Assembly: GCF_016583985.1 (NCBI RefSeq)
Contig: NZ_NRSD01000016.1
Location: 45,379-109,378 of the forward strand
Direction: 5' to 3'
DNA length: 64,000 nucleotides
Source: Thiocapsa imhoffii
GTDB lineage: Bacteria; Pseudomonadota; Gammaproteobacteria; Chromatiales; Chromatiaceae
Shown here: one piece after another, positions 44,470-53,060 of the stretch
Layout of the letters: every line of letters begins with the position of its first letter
Numbering within the stretch: position 1 is the first letter of the stretch
The notes under the pieces: model-generated
The model's input: only the letters and a program-made list of their open reading frames with translations
The model's database searches: none
Told to the model about the DNA's origin: nothing
Position numbers and translations under genes: made by a program

Positions 44470-45474
44470 CTATCCCCAAGCCGACAGGGTCGTCTTCAGC
44501 ACCCGGGCGGTCGTGTTCTGTCGGCGCAGGATCGCCTGGTCCAGCATCTGTTCGACGGCGCGGCGGTCCGGCCTGCCCGCGGCGAGGACCAGCCGGGCGA
44601 GCGCTGCGGCGCGTCCGTCGGCGCACTCCGCAGCGTAAGCCTGCAACAGCCCGTCGCCTGCTGTCGCGCCGGCCACGCCGAAGGGTGCGTTCTGGAGACG
44701 ACCGATTAGGCCTTCGCGCTCCTCGGCGTCCAGTCGGGCATAGTCCGCAAGGCAGCGAAGCAGCGAATCCCAGTCGATGGATTCGAAGGCTTGGAGCAGG
44801 ATCAAGGTCGCATCGTCATGGGTGTTCCGCGCGCACCGCTCGACCAGCATCTTGACGCCCTCCCCGGTCACCAGTCCTTGACGGACGAGATCCTCGACCG
44901 CACCATCTTCGACCCCATCGGTAAAACAGGCCACCCAGTCCCCGTGGGTGAGCATCTGCTCGAAGCGGTCCGGGACCAGAGGGTCGGACTGGCCAATCAC
45001 GCGGGTGAGACTCTGATCGAACACGGGCATGCCATGCAGCAGCACGGGTTGACCGTTCAACCGGCGCAACACGCCCTTTCGGTGCGGCTCGGTCAGCCGC
45101 GTGATCCCGCTCCTACGGCGGATCACCAGACAGGTGGAATCGCCAACGTGGATGCCCCAGACGTGGTCCGTCCCCACGATTGCCAGCACCAGGGTGCACA
45201 GTCCACTGTGTCCGAACCGATCGGCGACCCGATCGTGCGCTTCCAACACCCAATCCTCGGCCAACCCCAGCGGATCGGACCAGTCCGACTGGCGCTGACA
45301 GGCATCCATGACGCTCTGCACGGTCAACCGCGCCGCATCGCGCGCGCGCGGGGCGGAAGAGACGCCGTCGCAGACCACCGCGACCACCAAGCCACCGCAC
45401 TCCATGACGGCCATCGCATCGCTGTTCACGACGGAGGTCGCCCCCTGGCAAGAAGTCTGGTAGGTCTTGATCAT
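44470..45474 (-). CDS. PP2C-family serine/threonine phosphatase
   Basis: A 334-residue PPM/PP2C phosphatase. Metal-site motifs are present: VVAVVCDGVSSAPRARDAAR (DG), WGIHVGDSTCLVI (GDS), WVACFTDGVEDG and ARNTHDDATLILL (DD). The phosphatase core covers about 1-240. The C-terminal 90 residues (about 245-334, LLRCLADYARLDAEEREGLI and ALARLVLAAGRPDRRAVEQML) form a helical extension without a known name. Such phosphatases usually partner a Ser/Thr kinase, but none is here; the operon continues into a gene cut by an insertion element. The ATG at 45474 starts the PP2C homology. Confidence 0.85.
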   Translation of the reverse strand: MIKTYQTSCQGATSVVNSDAMAVMECGGLVVAVVCDGVSSAPRARDAARLTVQSVMDACQRQSDWSDPLGLAEDWVLEAHDRVADRFGHSGLCTLVLAIVGTDHVWGIHVGDSTCLVIRRRSGITRLTEPHRKGVLRRLNGQPVLLHGMPVFDQSLTRVIGQSDPLVPDRFEQMLTHGDWVACFTDGVEDGAVEDLVRQGLVTGEGVKMLVERCARNTHDDATLILLQAFESIDWDSLLRCLADYARLDAEEREGLIGRLQNAPFGVAGATAGDGLLQAYAAECADGRAAALARLVLAAGRPDRRAVEQMLDQAILRRQNTTARVLKTTLSAWG

Positions 45475-45668
45475 GCTGAACGTGTCGTTTCCGCAAGCAC
45501 CAATTCGGTTGATGGCCGATCGATGCACCTGCATCCAGATGCAATCGAATCCAACGGATCACGCGCTCGCGGACCGGGGTGCGAACGTGTCTGTATTCGC
45601 GAACACAAGCACACATTTTCGACTAGACTGCACCTAACGTGCTCGGACCCTGAGGTATCCCCACGAAT

Positions 45669-46385
45669 TTATCCCCCGCCGGCCCCGTCGGCGAGCAGGC
45701 CGTCATGATCGCTCGCAACCCATTGGTCTGGTGGCGCGATGGTGGTGAGCACCTCATCGAGCACATCACGGGTACTGTCGAGGACGAGCAGCAGACGCGC
45801 GAGGAAGATCCGCGAGTAGACGCGGCGCTTGCCGTTGCCAGGATGCAGCCGGCGGTGGATGCCGGCGCGCTCGACCGCGGTACCGATCAGCCAGAGCAGA
45901 ACGGCGGCCAGCGAGGCGATCAGCACCAACACCGTAAAGCGTTCGGTGCCGCGCGAAGCGCTGCACTCCAGCCCCTCGCCGAAGTGCTGGCTCTTCATGT
46001 CCCTAAAGCTCAGCTCAATTTGCATGCGCTGGGCGTAGAGGCGCACCAGCCGCGTGGCCGGCCACGCGGCGAAGCGGGTCGAGGCGACCAACAGCCAGGG
46101 CTCTTTGGCGCTGCGGGCGTTTTGCGTGCTGGCTTTGGAGCGTGCGCGCCGCCCGAAGGCGGTCTTGCCGCGACGGCCCTTGGGCGCGCGGCGCACCAAG
46201 GCGAAGACGGCGCGCAACGGATTGCTGCGCACCCACTCACCTTCGCCGAGCGCCGTCGGGGTGGCCGTCGCACGCCCGAAAAGCGTCTTGCAACTGGTCC
46301 AGCGCGACGTCAGCCGCACGAAGTCGCGCCCGCGCACTCGTCCGACCCAGCGCCAGCCCAGGGCTCGTACCTCGCTGTCAATGGC
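45669..46385 (-). pseudogene. IS4-family transposase, 5'-truncated
   Basis: The frame reads LVAIDSEVRALGWRWVGRVR and, later, RMQIELSFRDMKSQHFGEGLE, the YREK-like catalytic Glu region of IS4 transposases. A hydrophobic C-terminus follows. The front half, with the first Asp, is missing: at about 46385 the sequence changes to an IS21 end (TGGCCACCAGAACTGATCCA). It is inactive. Confidence 0.8.
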
Positions 46386-46445
46386 CACCAGAACTGATCC
46401 ACTTTCGGCCACGAAAATTGACCCGCCCAGAGATCCGGATCAGCG

Positions 46446-46688
46446 TCAGTTTCCGATTTTCTGTTTCAGTCGATCGTTTTCTCCTCCGAGCATGAAGACG
46501 TGGGAGTGATGGATGAGACGGTCGACGATGGGCACGGCGACGTTCTCGTCACGGAAGAACTCGCCCCAGTTGGTGAAGTCCTTGTTGGTGGTCAGGATCA
46601 CCGAGCGGTACTCGTAGAGACCGTTGATGAGCTGGAAGAGGTTGTAGAGGCCCTGGCGGTTCATCGGCAGGTCGCCCAGCTCGTCGAT
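46446..46688 (-). pseudogene. istB: istB 3' fragment (first)
   Basis: LIDELGDLPMNRQGLYNLFQ and YRSVILTTNKDFTNWGEFF form the IstB Walker B region through the sensor part, ending naturally at GNDRLKQKIGN-like residues. The N-terminal half with Walker A is absent. Confidence 0.82.
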
Positions 46689-46708
46689 TAATGTTGATCT
46701 CAACATTA
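46689..46708. repeat. 20-bp palindrome at the istB-istB junction
   Basis: TAATGTTGA and TCAACATTA are perfect 9-base arms around TC. The two istB fragments begin outward from it, both at their Walker B codons. Confidence 0.9.
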
Positions 46709-46978
46709 CTTGACGACTGGGGACTGATGGGGCCGGACGCCGAGGCCCGACGCGATCTGCTCGAACTGCTCGACGACCGCCACGGCCAGCGCGCCACGCT
46801 CATCACCAGCCAACTGCCGGTCGAGCATTGGCATGACCTGATCGGGGATCCCACCCTCGCCGATGCGATCCTCGACCGCCTGGTCCACAACGCCTACCGG
46901 ATCACCCTCAAAGGCGAGTCGATGCGCAAACGCCATGCCCGGACGTTGACGCCGACCACACCCGCCGAGTCACAATGA
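46709..46978 (+). pseudogene. istB: istB 3' fragment (second, different IS21)
   Basis: LLDDWGLMGPDAEARRDLLE and ATLITSQLPVEHWHDLIGD, then ILDRLVHNAYRITLKGESMR, is the C-terminal half of an IstB ATPase from a different subgroup from the first fragment. The Walker A half is absent. Confidence 0.82.
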
Positions 46979-47092
46979 CTCGCCTGCGTCGCTCCGCTCC
47001 GACTGCCCCGGCCGAATGCCCGTGGAACGGGTGGCCGAATGCCGGTGGAATCGCCGGCCGGATGTTGGTGGAACAGATGGCCGAATGGCGTG

Positions 47093-47381
47093 GAATGCGC
47101 AAGCGGCCGACGACGGCGACCGAGCGCGACCGCCCGGCATGACATCGGACCAGGATCCGCTCGCCCGCCACGACCACGTCGGCGATAAACCTCACGGCCT
47201 CCCGCACGTCGCGCGGGTCAATGCCCGGTCCATCGATCAAGGGGATGCAGAGCACCTCGACGTCCTCCCTGACCTCGTCGCAGCAGTCCGCTTTCAGGTA
47301 CAGTAACGCGTCCACACCGGCGGGCAGGGCGGCAGCGTCCAGGTAGTTCCCAATCGCGATCTGGTCGGTGATCCAACCCAC
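47093..47381 (-). pseudogene. Dual-specificity phosphatase gene, truncated by IS21
   Basis: A GTG start gives GWITDQIAIGNYLDAAALPA, then PLIDGPGIDPRDVREAVRFI and the CX5R loop RCHAGRSRSVAVV. At about 47093 the frame enters the IS21 end, so the C-terminal helices are lost. A paralogue lies at 63140-63526. The active loop remains, but the fold is incomplete. Confidence 0.75.
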
Positions 47382-47414
47382 GTGAGGGCCCCCTGCTTCT
47401 GGCGTGGTAGCTCG

Positions 47415-47469
47415 ATTTGAAAATCGCGCCGCCCGGTGCGTTGACCGTTCACCGGGGCGGCCTCAGCGG
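47415..47469. repeat. Dispersed ~53-bp repeat, copy 1
   Basis: Begins TTTGAAAATCGCGC and ends GGGGCGGCCTCAGCGG. Related copies lie at 50293-50344, 55351-55403 and 63560-63612. Two of the four stand directly upstream of the phosphatase paralogues. Confidence 0.7.
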
Positions 47470-47700
47470 AAATTGGGGACGCACCACGAGAACCCCGCAG
47501 CGCAGGGAAGAATTCGTCATTGGGCAAAAACGTGATGCAGTTCCGAATACGCCACTCACACTTTTTCGACCAAGCCCGCAGGCTCGCTCGGAAGCCCCAT
47601 CCCCCTTCAATCGTCGAAGGGATTGATCAACTCTACTCCGCATCCGTCGAAGTCCTTGACGTTGCGCGTCGCGAGCCGAAACGACTTCGCCCGGGCGATC
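47470..47700. repeat. Repeated segment A (AAATTGGGGACGCACCAC plus vapC 3' end)
   Basis: Segment starting AAATTGGGGACGCACCAC and running through the last part of vapC. It is closely similar to 48341-48620 and to 60062-60250. This copy belongs to the intact fitB/vapC gene. Confidence 0.85.
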
Positions 47701-48026
47701 GCGGCAATCTGGGCGTCGAAATTGCTCATGGGACGCCCTCGTGCTCGCCGCTCCGCCCGAATCCGGCCATAGATGTGCGCCGCAGGCTCATCGAAAGCAA
47801 GAATGCGCTCACCGAAGGCCAGTTCGATGAACTGCTCGAAGCGCGAGGCAAGGAGCCGGCGTCGATTCCCCTCCGGCAAGACCATGAGGCCGAACTCGAT
47901 CTCTGCGACGGAAATTGTGGTCAGGTACAGAGCGCCGGTTGCTTGGCTGTTGACCCACTCGCGAACCGATGGGGCAGGCGGAGAGGTCATGAACTCGGAC
48001 ACCACGTTGGTATCGAGGATGATCAT
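47607..48026 (-). CDS. FitB/VapC PIN-domain toxin
   Basis: A 139-residue PIN ribonuclease. Acidic residues are in order: Asp5 in MIILDTNVVSE with Glu11, Glu in TISVAEIEFGL, Asp in SNFDAQIAAIA, and Asp in ATRNVKDFDG. The family is the FitB branch (ILDTNVVSE and NPFDD-like end). It should cleave RNA and is held in check by the upstream antitoxin, to which it is coupled by the ATGA overlap at 48023-48026. It appears intact. Confidence 0.9.
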   Translation of the reverse strand: MIILDTNVVSEFMTSPPAPSVREWVNSQATGALYLTTISVAEIEFGLMVLPEGNRRRLLASRFEQFIELAFGERILAFDEPAAHIYGRIRAERRARGRPMSNFDAQIAAIARAKSFRLATRNVKDFDGCGVELINPFDD

Positions 48027-48259
48027 CCCTCAAAGCCCATCGGCTCGTGGATCTCCCTCTCGGGCAACTCCAACGCGGGCTCGCCGTAGGCCGGAGCAAA
48101 CAGGCGCACCGCGAGGTCTCCGAGACGCTCCGGCGCCGCCGCCTCGCGTTTCAGTATGCGGCGAACCTCCTCTTCCATGGACACCCCATGCCTCCGCGCG
48201 CGCCGCCGCAGCGTTGCAACGGTCTCGTCGTCGAGATTGCGAATGCTTAGATTGGCCAC
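48023..48259 (-). CDS. FitA/VapB ribbon-helix-helix antitoxin
   Basis: A 78-residue antitoxin. ANLSIRNLDDETVATLRRRA and RRHGVSMEEEVRRIL form the FitA-type ribbon-helix-helix domain. The C-terminal part, ending EREIHEPMGFEG, wraps the toxin. It precedes the toxin gene and probably represses its own promoter through the repeats at 48287-48306. Confidence 0.9.
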   Translation of the reverse strand: MANLSIRNLDDETVATLRRRARRHGVSMEEEVRRILKREAAAPERLGDLAVRLFAPAYGEPALELPEREIHEPMGFEG

Positions 48260-48286
48260 GCCGTCTTCCTGCTGGATGAAACGAAA

Positions 48287-48306
48287 GCATGCTAGCGCAT
48301 GCTAGC
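48287..48306. promoter_or_regulatory. Candidate FitA operator
   Basis: GCATGCTAGC occurs twice in direct succession, starting 28 bases upstream of the antitoxin ATG. Each copy contains the palindromes GCATGC and GCTAGC. Antitoxins of this class bind such repeats to repress their own operon. Confidence 0.6.
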
Positions 48307-48340
48307 ACCCCCCGCAAGACAGCGAGGCAACCGGCAACGT

Positions 48341-48620
48341 AAATAGGGGACGTACCACAAAAACGCCGTAGCGCAGGAAAGAATTGGTCTAGGTAGAAAC
48401 GGCAGTGCAATTCGGAATACGCCACTCACCCATTTTCGACCTCGACCCTGCGGTCGCTCGGAAACCCCGCTTCAATCGTCGAAGGGATTGATCAACTCTA
48501 CTCCGCATCCGTCGAAGTCTTTGTCGTTGCGTGCCGCGAGCCGAAAAGATTTCGTCCGGAAGATCGCGGCGATCTGGGCGTCGAAATTGCTGATGGGACG
48601 CCCTCCTGCTCGGCGGTCAG
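48341..48620. repeat. Repeated segment B
   Basis: Second copy of the segment starting AAATAGGGGACGTACCAC, including a vapC 3' end. It breaks off at about 48620 and continues into the DUF433 gene. Confidence 0.85.
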
Positions 48621-48625
48621 CCCGA
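48472..48625 (-). pseudogene. vapC 3' remnant
   Basis: RPISNFDAQIAAIFRTKSFR and NDKDFDGCGVELINPFDD repeat the last 50 residues of the intact toxin at 47607-48026. The front is missing. It sits just downstream of the DUF433 antitoxin, where that gene's own toxin would be expected. Confidence 0.82.
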
Positions 48626-48859
48626 AATTTCATGATGCTGAGCCATCGCCAGGCGCCGCTCGCCTTGCGCTGCAAACATCGACACGGCCCGCAGATGCTC
48701 CGCTTTGAGGCTGGGAAAATCCGCGAGGATCTCAGCCTCGCTTATGCCGCCCTCCATGTACTCCAGGATGTCGTAGACCGTCATACGCGTACCGCGAATG
48801 CAGGGCTTGCCGCCCCGGATGTCGGGATCGATGGTGATAAGGTCAGTCCGGTCGATCAT
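48617..48859 (-). CDS. DUF433 antitoxin-like protein
   Basis: An 80-residue DUF433 protein: [40 protein letters not shown], and SLKAEHLRAVSMFAAQGERR. It is normally the antitoxin of a DUF5615 PIN-like nuclease. Here the partner is absent, and the stop codon falls in the vapC remnant. I chose the ATG at 48859 (MIDRTDLI), preceded by GAGGAAAC. Confidence 0.82.
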   Translation of the reverse strand: MIDRTDLITIDPDIRGGKPCIRGTRMTVYDILEYMEGGISEAEILADFPSLKAEHLRAVSMFAAQGERRLAMAQHHEISG

Positions 48860-49157
48860 GATGGTGTTTCCTCGGAGTCGAAGGCTTGGGAGACCGGTAT
48901 CCATGCGATTCAGTCATCGATACGCGCAATCCCTGCGACGCAGGGACTAACCCACGTCGAGCCGGAGCAGCCTCTCCTTAGACCCACCATGATGCCACAC
49001 CGGCCCACGAAATCGCCGTCACGCAGGCGGGACTTGGCCGGGCTCAAAGCTACTGCGGCAGCCGGGACAGACACCGTCGCTGCTCGCCATCGGGCTCAAT
49101 CTCCTGGCAATCGGCCACCTGGGGGCTCGGTCGCGCCCAATCGGCAACATATCCCGC

Positions 49158-49919
49158 TCAGCGGACCGGCTCCAAACCGGTTCCGACGTACCTGCTGCCG
49201 TCGAACCGGAATACCTCCCGCAGCGCCTCCGGACCCGTCCAGCCCACCACCTCGAGATCGAGGTAGCCGTTGGTCCTTGTTCGCAGCACGCTGATCCGCT
49301 CGTCCGGCTCGACGAAATCCAGCAGCTGTCGATACCCGGCCCCGTGTCCTTCATAAACCCACCAGGCACAACGCCGAGCCCCAATGATCGCCGTGGCAGT
49401 CAGGGAATCGTCCGCAACGTCCAACACATTCGGCAGACTCCCGAGCCGCTCGTCCCCGAAATAGTGCGGCTTGGTCCAGCCGAGAACCTGCTGCACCTTT
49501 CCCGGCTGCAGTCGCTCATTGACGATACAGACATCGTCCACCATGCGTAGCGCGAAACGGTCACTCGGATCACCGAGGCTCTCGAGGTAGCCGGGATGGC
49601 GAGCCTCAATGGCAGCGACCTAGGTCAGCGCCGCATCGGCATGGTCGCGGCTCTCCTCGTCCATGATGCGCACGATATCGGCCTCTCGCGCGCCGCCGAG
49701 CTCCGTCACGCCAGCGGATTGGAAGACGTCGATAGCGAGATGGCGCAACGCAATGAAGCGCGCGAACATGACCAGGGGCGTGAACTTAAGCTCTTCGCCC
49801 ATCCGATCGATCCACGCAAGTCCCTCCCGAGGCGCACGATCACAATCGACCAGCAGATCGCGGACCGGATTGTCTCCTGCGTCGTCATGGCCTGGAACAT
49901 CGTTGACGTTTCTTGTCAT
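49158..49919 (-). pseudogene. Unrecognised gene with an internal amber codon
   Basis: One minus-strand frame of 253 codons is broken only by a TAG at 49620-49622. Before it: GDNPVRDLLVDCDRAPREGL and LKFTPLVMFARFIALRHLAI. After it: VAAIEARHPGYLESLGDPSD, RMVDDVCIVNERLQPGKVQQ and EVVGWTGPEALREVFRFDGS. The uninterrupted protein looks soluble and structured on both sides. I do not know the family. The continuity of frame makes a single recent nonsense mutation likely. Confidence 0.5.
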
Positions 49920-50449
49920 GGTTGCTGTCCTCTTATCTCATCCTGCAAGGGATGCGGCACTGTCACGGAACCCATCCTAACCACCGCCAAATTGGGGTCT
50001 CTTTCTGACCTGAAGCCCGGGGCCTGGTGGATAACCCAAACGGCATCCGTTCTACAACGGTGGAAGTCAGGCGATTTTCAAAGCAGTGTAGGGAACCGCC
50101 CGCCGAACAGACGCCTCCGGAAAACCGGCAATGCGAGCACCGGGGAGGATCGGTCGAATCAGCCATCGAAGCCTCCGGACGGTGATGAGCCATGGGGCAC
50201 GAGTCGCCAACTTTCGGTTCTCGGGTAATGGCGATCTACTTGGTGATCCAGTCAATCTCGGCGGCCCTTTAGCCGGGATTCGGAGAGCCAGTTTCAATTT
50301 CCTGCGACGCCCAGCGTTGAGCGCGTAACGGGGCGGCCTCAGTGTGCCTGAGCGATATGGATGTCAGTTCCCCGAGCTGGTCGATACTCGCGCCTGGACC
50401 CACTGCGACTCTCCGACCCGCCCTCTTACTACAGTCAGGAGAAGAAAGC
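49920..50449. other. Intergenic, contains a dispersed repeat copy
   Basis: 530 bases. A minus-strand piece at about 49990-50080 (TVVERMPFGLS) vaguely recalls the end of GTP cyclohydrolase II, but not enough to call. The repeat copy at 50293-50344 is the only supported structure. Confidence 0.35.
50293..50344. repeat. Dispersed ~53-bp repeat, copy 2
   Basis: Starts TTTCAATTTCCTGCG and ends AACGGGGCGGCCTCAGTG. It is the most divergent on its left half, but the right half matches the copy at 47415-47469 well. Confidence 0.55.
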
Positions 50450-50701
50450 ATGCCACACCGTCTCAGCGTTCTCGTGCTCGATCGACAAGGCCGGCCGGTC
50501 AGCGCCACCAAAGTCAGCGTCAACATCAAAGGAATCCTCAGCGGCGGATTCCTCGATGCGTTCACCGACAGCAGTGGACACGCAACGCTCCAAACAGCGG
50601 GGGACTATCCCAGGTCCCGTGAGCTGACGATTTACGTCAAGCAGCAGTCTTTCGGCCCCTTCCCCATCGGCGGCGGATCCTACACGGTCAATCTCCGATA
50701 G
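50450..50701 (+). CDS. Small beta-sandwich-like protein, function unknown
   Basis: An 83-residue protein with the alternating pattern of an Ig-like or carboxypeptidase-regulatory-like sandwich: HRLSVLVLDRQGRPVSATKV, then GFLDAFTDSSGHATLQTAG, then SRELTIYVKQQSFGPFPIGG. There is no signal peptide. AGGAGAAGAAAGC before the ATG is a strong ribosome site, which supports a real gene. It stands alone between repeats. I cannot name a function. Confidence 0.55.
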   Translation: MPHRLSVLVLDRQGRPVSATKVSVNIKGILSGGFLDAFTDSSGHATLQTAGDYPRSRELTIYVKQQSFGPFPIGGGSYTVNLR

Positions 50702-51430
50702 GGTCGGCCGGCGCCGTTCCGCGGTCGCCGCCAGGCGACCAGCGCATCGGATGAAGGAAAATAGGGGCGAGGGAGAAATACGGGACGTCCTCCTAACGCA
50801 CATGGCGAGCCACCATCCCGGAGCTGGCGCCGCCAATGATGCTGTGTGCCTTGATCATCGTTTCGGCCGCATCTGCAGTGTCCAGGTCGCGGACCGCGTC
50901 CGCTGAGATACCCGAGAGCGGTGGCGGGGAACGACGATCAAGGCTATGCAACGCAAGCACGTCGATCTCGAGGACCGCGCTCAACAAGCGCGTCACTGCC
51001 GGGCACAATCGGTGTGGGTTTCATCAATCAGGTCAATGACCATGTGAGGGTCTGCCAGCATGATCAGTCGTCCCCGTTGTTCCCCCATTCCCGCCACGAC
51101 ATGGCGCCCACCGATGCCGTGAAATTCCAGCTGTTGTTCGATACACTCCGTCATCGAAGGATCGTCGTCTCGGTTACGCCTAACCGGCTGTTCGCGCAAC
51201 CCTTCTGCCAGAAAGGTCTGACCTTTTTCAGTCCCCCGGGAGATCTGGGGCGGATTGGTCATCGTGGGACTAGGGCACGACGGTGTTGTCAGACACGCCC
51301 CATCGATATCCATGACGTGCGCGTATGCCTTCCGATGTTGTCAGCCACCATAAACGGCACTCGTCGCAAGCCGCATCCACGGCAATCCGGGCCACGGCCT
51401 GGCCGATTTGACATCCGCTCGAGGAAACCC
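50702..51430. other. Gene-poor stretch with a possible CheW-like remnant
   Basis: AAATAGGGG-type repeat motifs occur at about 50758-50790. On the minus strand near 51050-51150 the frame GGRHVVAGMGEQRGRLIMLA resembles the core of a CheW domain, but it has no proper start and breaks within 20 residues after it. I treat it as a possible remnant only. Confidence 0.3.
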
Positions 51431-52759
51431 ATGACGCCCCTTGTCCATCAACGTCCTGACCGTGCCGGCTGGTTGATCATCGTCTCCTTGATCCTGCTCG
51501 CACTCGCGGCGATCGGGTCAACGCAGCCTCTGCTGGCCGCCTCGGCTGACGTCGGGGATCCGCTGCTCATCCCGCCAGACGCCCATTATGTCCCGCTCCG
51601 TCAGGCCATCGACGCTGCTCCCCCACGGGTCGGCGATGACCTCGACGCCCTGGCCACCTTCCTCGGTGGGCTTGCCAACGACGACCGGGGCCGTGCCTAT
51701 GCAATCTATTATTGGCTGTCGAAGAATATCGCCTACGACACCAAAGGCTTCTTCAGCGGCGAATTCGGTAGTCTGACGCCCGAATCGGTGCTGCAGCGCC
51801 GCGAGGCGGTCTGTTCCGGCTACTCGCGACTGTTTCAAGCCCTCGCCACCCGCATGGGGCTCGACTCCCGCGAGGTCTCCGGCGTCTCCAAGGGCTACGG
51901 CTGGTCGACCGACGGCACACTCGGTGACCATGCCTGGAACGCCGTGCGCATCGATGGCCAATGGAGGCTCATCGATGCCACCTGGGGCGCCGGCCATCTG
52001 GATGAACAGAACCGATTCGTCCGGGCCACCAACGACTTCTACTTCCTGACGCCGCCGGAGCGATTCATCGTCAACCATCTGCCCAAGGATCCCGCCTGGC
52101 AGTTGCTGCCCGCGCCGATCTCCCACGCCGAGTTCCTCGCGCTGCCGAACCTCGCTCCGGCCTTCTTCGCCAGCGGTCTCGAGCTCTTGGACAATGTCGG
52201 CGCAGTCCTGCAGACCCGCAAGCAGTTGTCGCTGGCGCTGCGGAGCAACCAGGATGTGGTCACCGCCATGAGCCTCGAGCGCAACGGCCGGAAGCTGCCC
52301 GAGCAGCACTCGTTCATCGAGCGCGACGGTGACCGCTTCCATCTGCAGGCGCTGCTGCCAATGCCGGGACGCTACGAGCTGCGCTTGTTCGTCAAGCCCG
52401 CCGAAGCCCCGGGTCCTTACAACCAAGCCGCAAGCTTCATCGTTGAAGCCAGTACCGGCGCTGGCGGCAAGGCCGGCTTCCCGCAGCAGACCTCGACCTA
52501 TCAGACGCGCCGAGTCACTGGCCTTGCGCCCCTTGCCTATCACCTGCCCGCCGGCCAGCCGCAGCATTTCGACCTGCGTGTCCCCCGCGCTGCTGCCGTC
52601 GCACTGCTGGACAGCACCGGGCAATGGCATCAGCTCACCGCCGCCGAGGACCGCTGGCGGGGCAACCTCGCCGCCCCCACCGGTCCACTGAAGCTCCTCG
52701 CCCAATTCGACCCGGCCAACAACAGTTACGATGTGTTGGTCATTTATCAGGTGGAGTGA
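51431..52759 (+). CDS. Exported transglutaminase-like (KY-type) protein
   Basis: A 442-residue protein with an N-terminal signal or anchor (GWLIIVSLILLALAAIGS). A transglutaminase-like Cys protease fold (about 75-200) follows: Cys128 in RREAVCSGYSRLFQAL, His167 in GDHAWNAVRI, and Asp182 in WRLIDATWGAG make the triad. This is the KY/cyk3 branch. The C-terminal 240 residues form beta-rich repeats (PEQHSFIERDGDRFHLQALL; FDLRVPRAAAVALLDSTGQW) that recall the cell-surface modules of this group. It may process or cross-link envelope proteins. The ATG at 51431 follows GAGGAAACCC. No partner gene is nearby. Confidence 0.82.
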   Translation: MTPLVHQRPDRAGWLIIVSLILLALAAIGSTQPLLAASADVGDPLLIPPDAHYVPLRQAIDAAPPRVGDDLDALATFLGGLANDDRGRAYAIYYWLSKNIAYDTKGFFSGEFGSLTPESVLQRREAVCSGYSRLFQALATRMGLDSREVSGVSKGYGWSTDGTLGDHAWNAVRIDGQWRLIDATWGAGHLDEQNRFVRATNDFYFLTPPERFIVNHLPKDPAWQLLPAPISHAEFLALPNLAPAFFASGLELLDNVGAVLQTRKQLSLALRSNQDVVTAMSLERNGRKLPEQHSFIERDGDRFHLQALLPMPGRYELRLFVKPAEAPGPYNQAASFIVEASTGAGGKAGFPQQTSTYQTRRVTGLAPLAYHLPAGQPQHFDLRVPRAAAVALLDSTGQWHQLTAAEDRWRGNLAAPTGPLKLLAQFDPANNSYDVLVIYQVE

Positions 52760-53060
52760 GCCCCAGGGGACAAAAGGGATCGATCGGCCGGTCCTGTCCA
52801 TCGACGGCGGCTGGCGCCGGACCCTGACCCGCTATGACGACCCGGACGATTTCCGGGAGCGGTGCCCTTGGTCTATTTCCGCTTCGAGGACGAACGGCTG
52901 GGCTACACCCGGCTGGCGGTCGACGCGGCAATCTTTGTCGAGCTGAGCACCCGGCCGTTTCGGGAGCTCTCTCGCCACGACACGGCACCGGGAACCGAGC
53001 GCACCGTTTTCACGCCCAGAGCGCCTGCCACAAGGCGCTGCCAGGACCACGCAGGAAACG
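52760..53060. other. Short gene-poor stretch
   Basis: Frames here (for example VYFRFEDERLGYTRLAVDAA at about 52865-52930) look partly coding but have no start and no recognised relative. It is possibly a gene remnant. Confidence 0.3.

Larger units (their letters stand above)
46386..47092. mobile_element. Two IS21-family right-hand halves joined head to head
   Basis: Left boundary TGGCCACCAGAACTGATCC (46386 on) is an IS21-like end beside an istB tail on the minus strand. On the right, an istB tail on the plus strand is followed by an end with repeated GGCCGAATGCC...GTGGAA units (47028-47090), typical multiple terminal repeats of IS21. The halves meet at a palindrome at 46689-46708. No istA is present. 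Confidence 0.75.

Noticed and set aside
49963..50193. End of GTP cyclohydrolase II
   Set aside because: Only about ten residues (TVVERMPFGLS) recall it; too short to support.
50793..51313. CheW or chemotaxis gene
   Set aside because: GGRHVVAGMGEQRGRLIMLA resembles a CheW core, but there is no start, the frame breaks soon after and the 3' part is unrecognisable.
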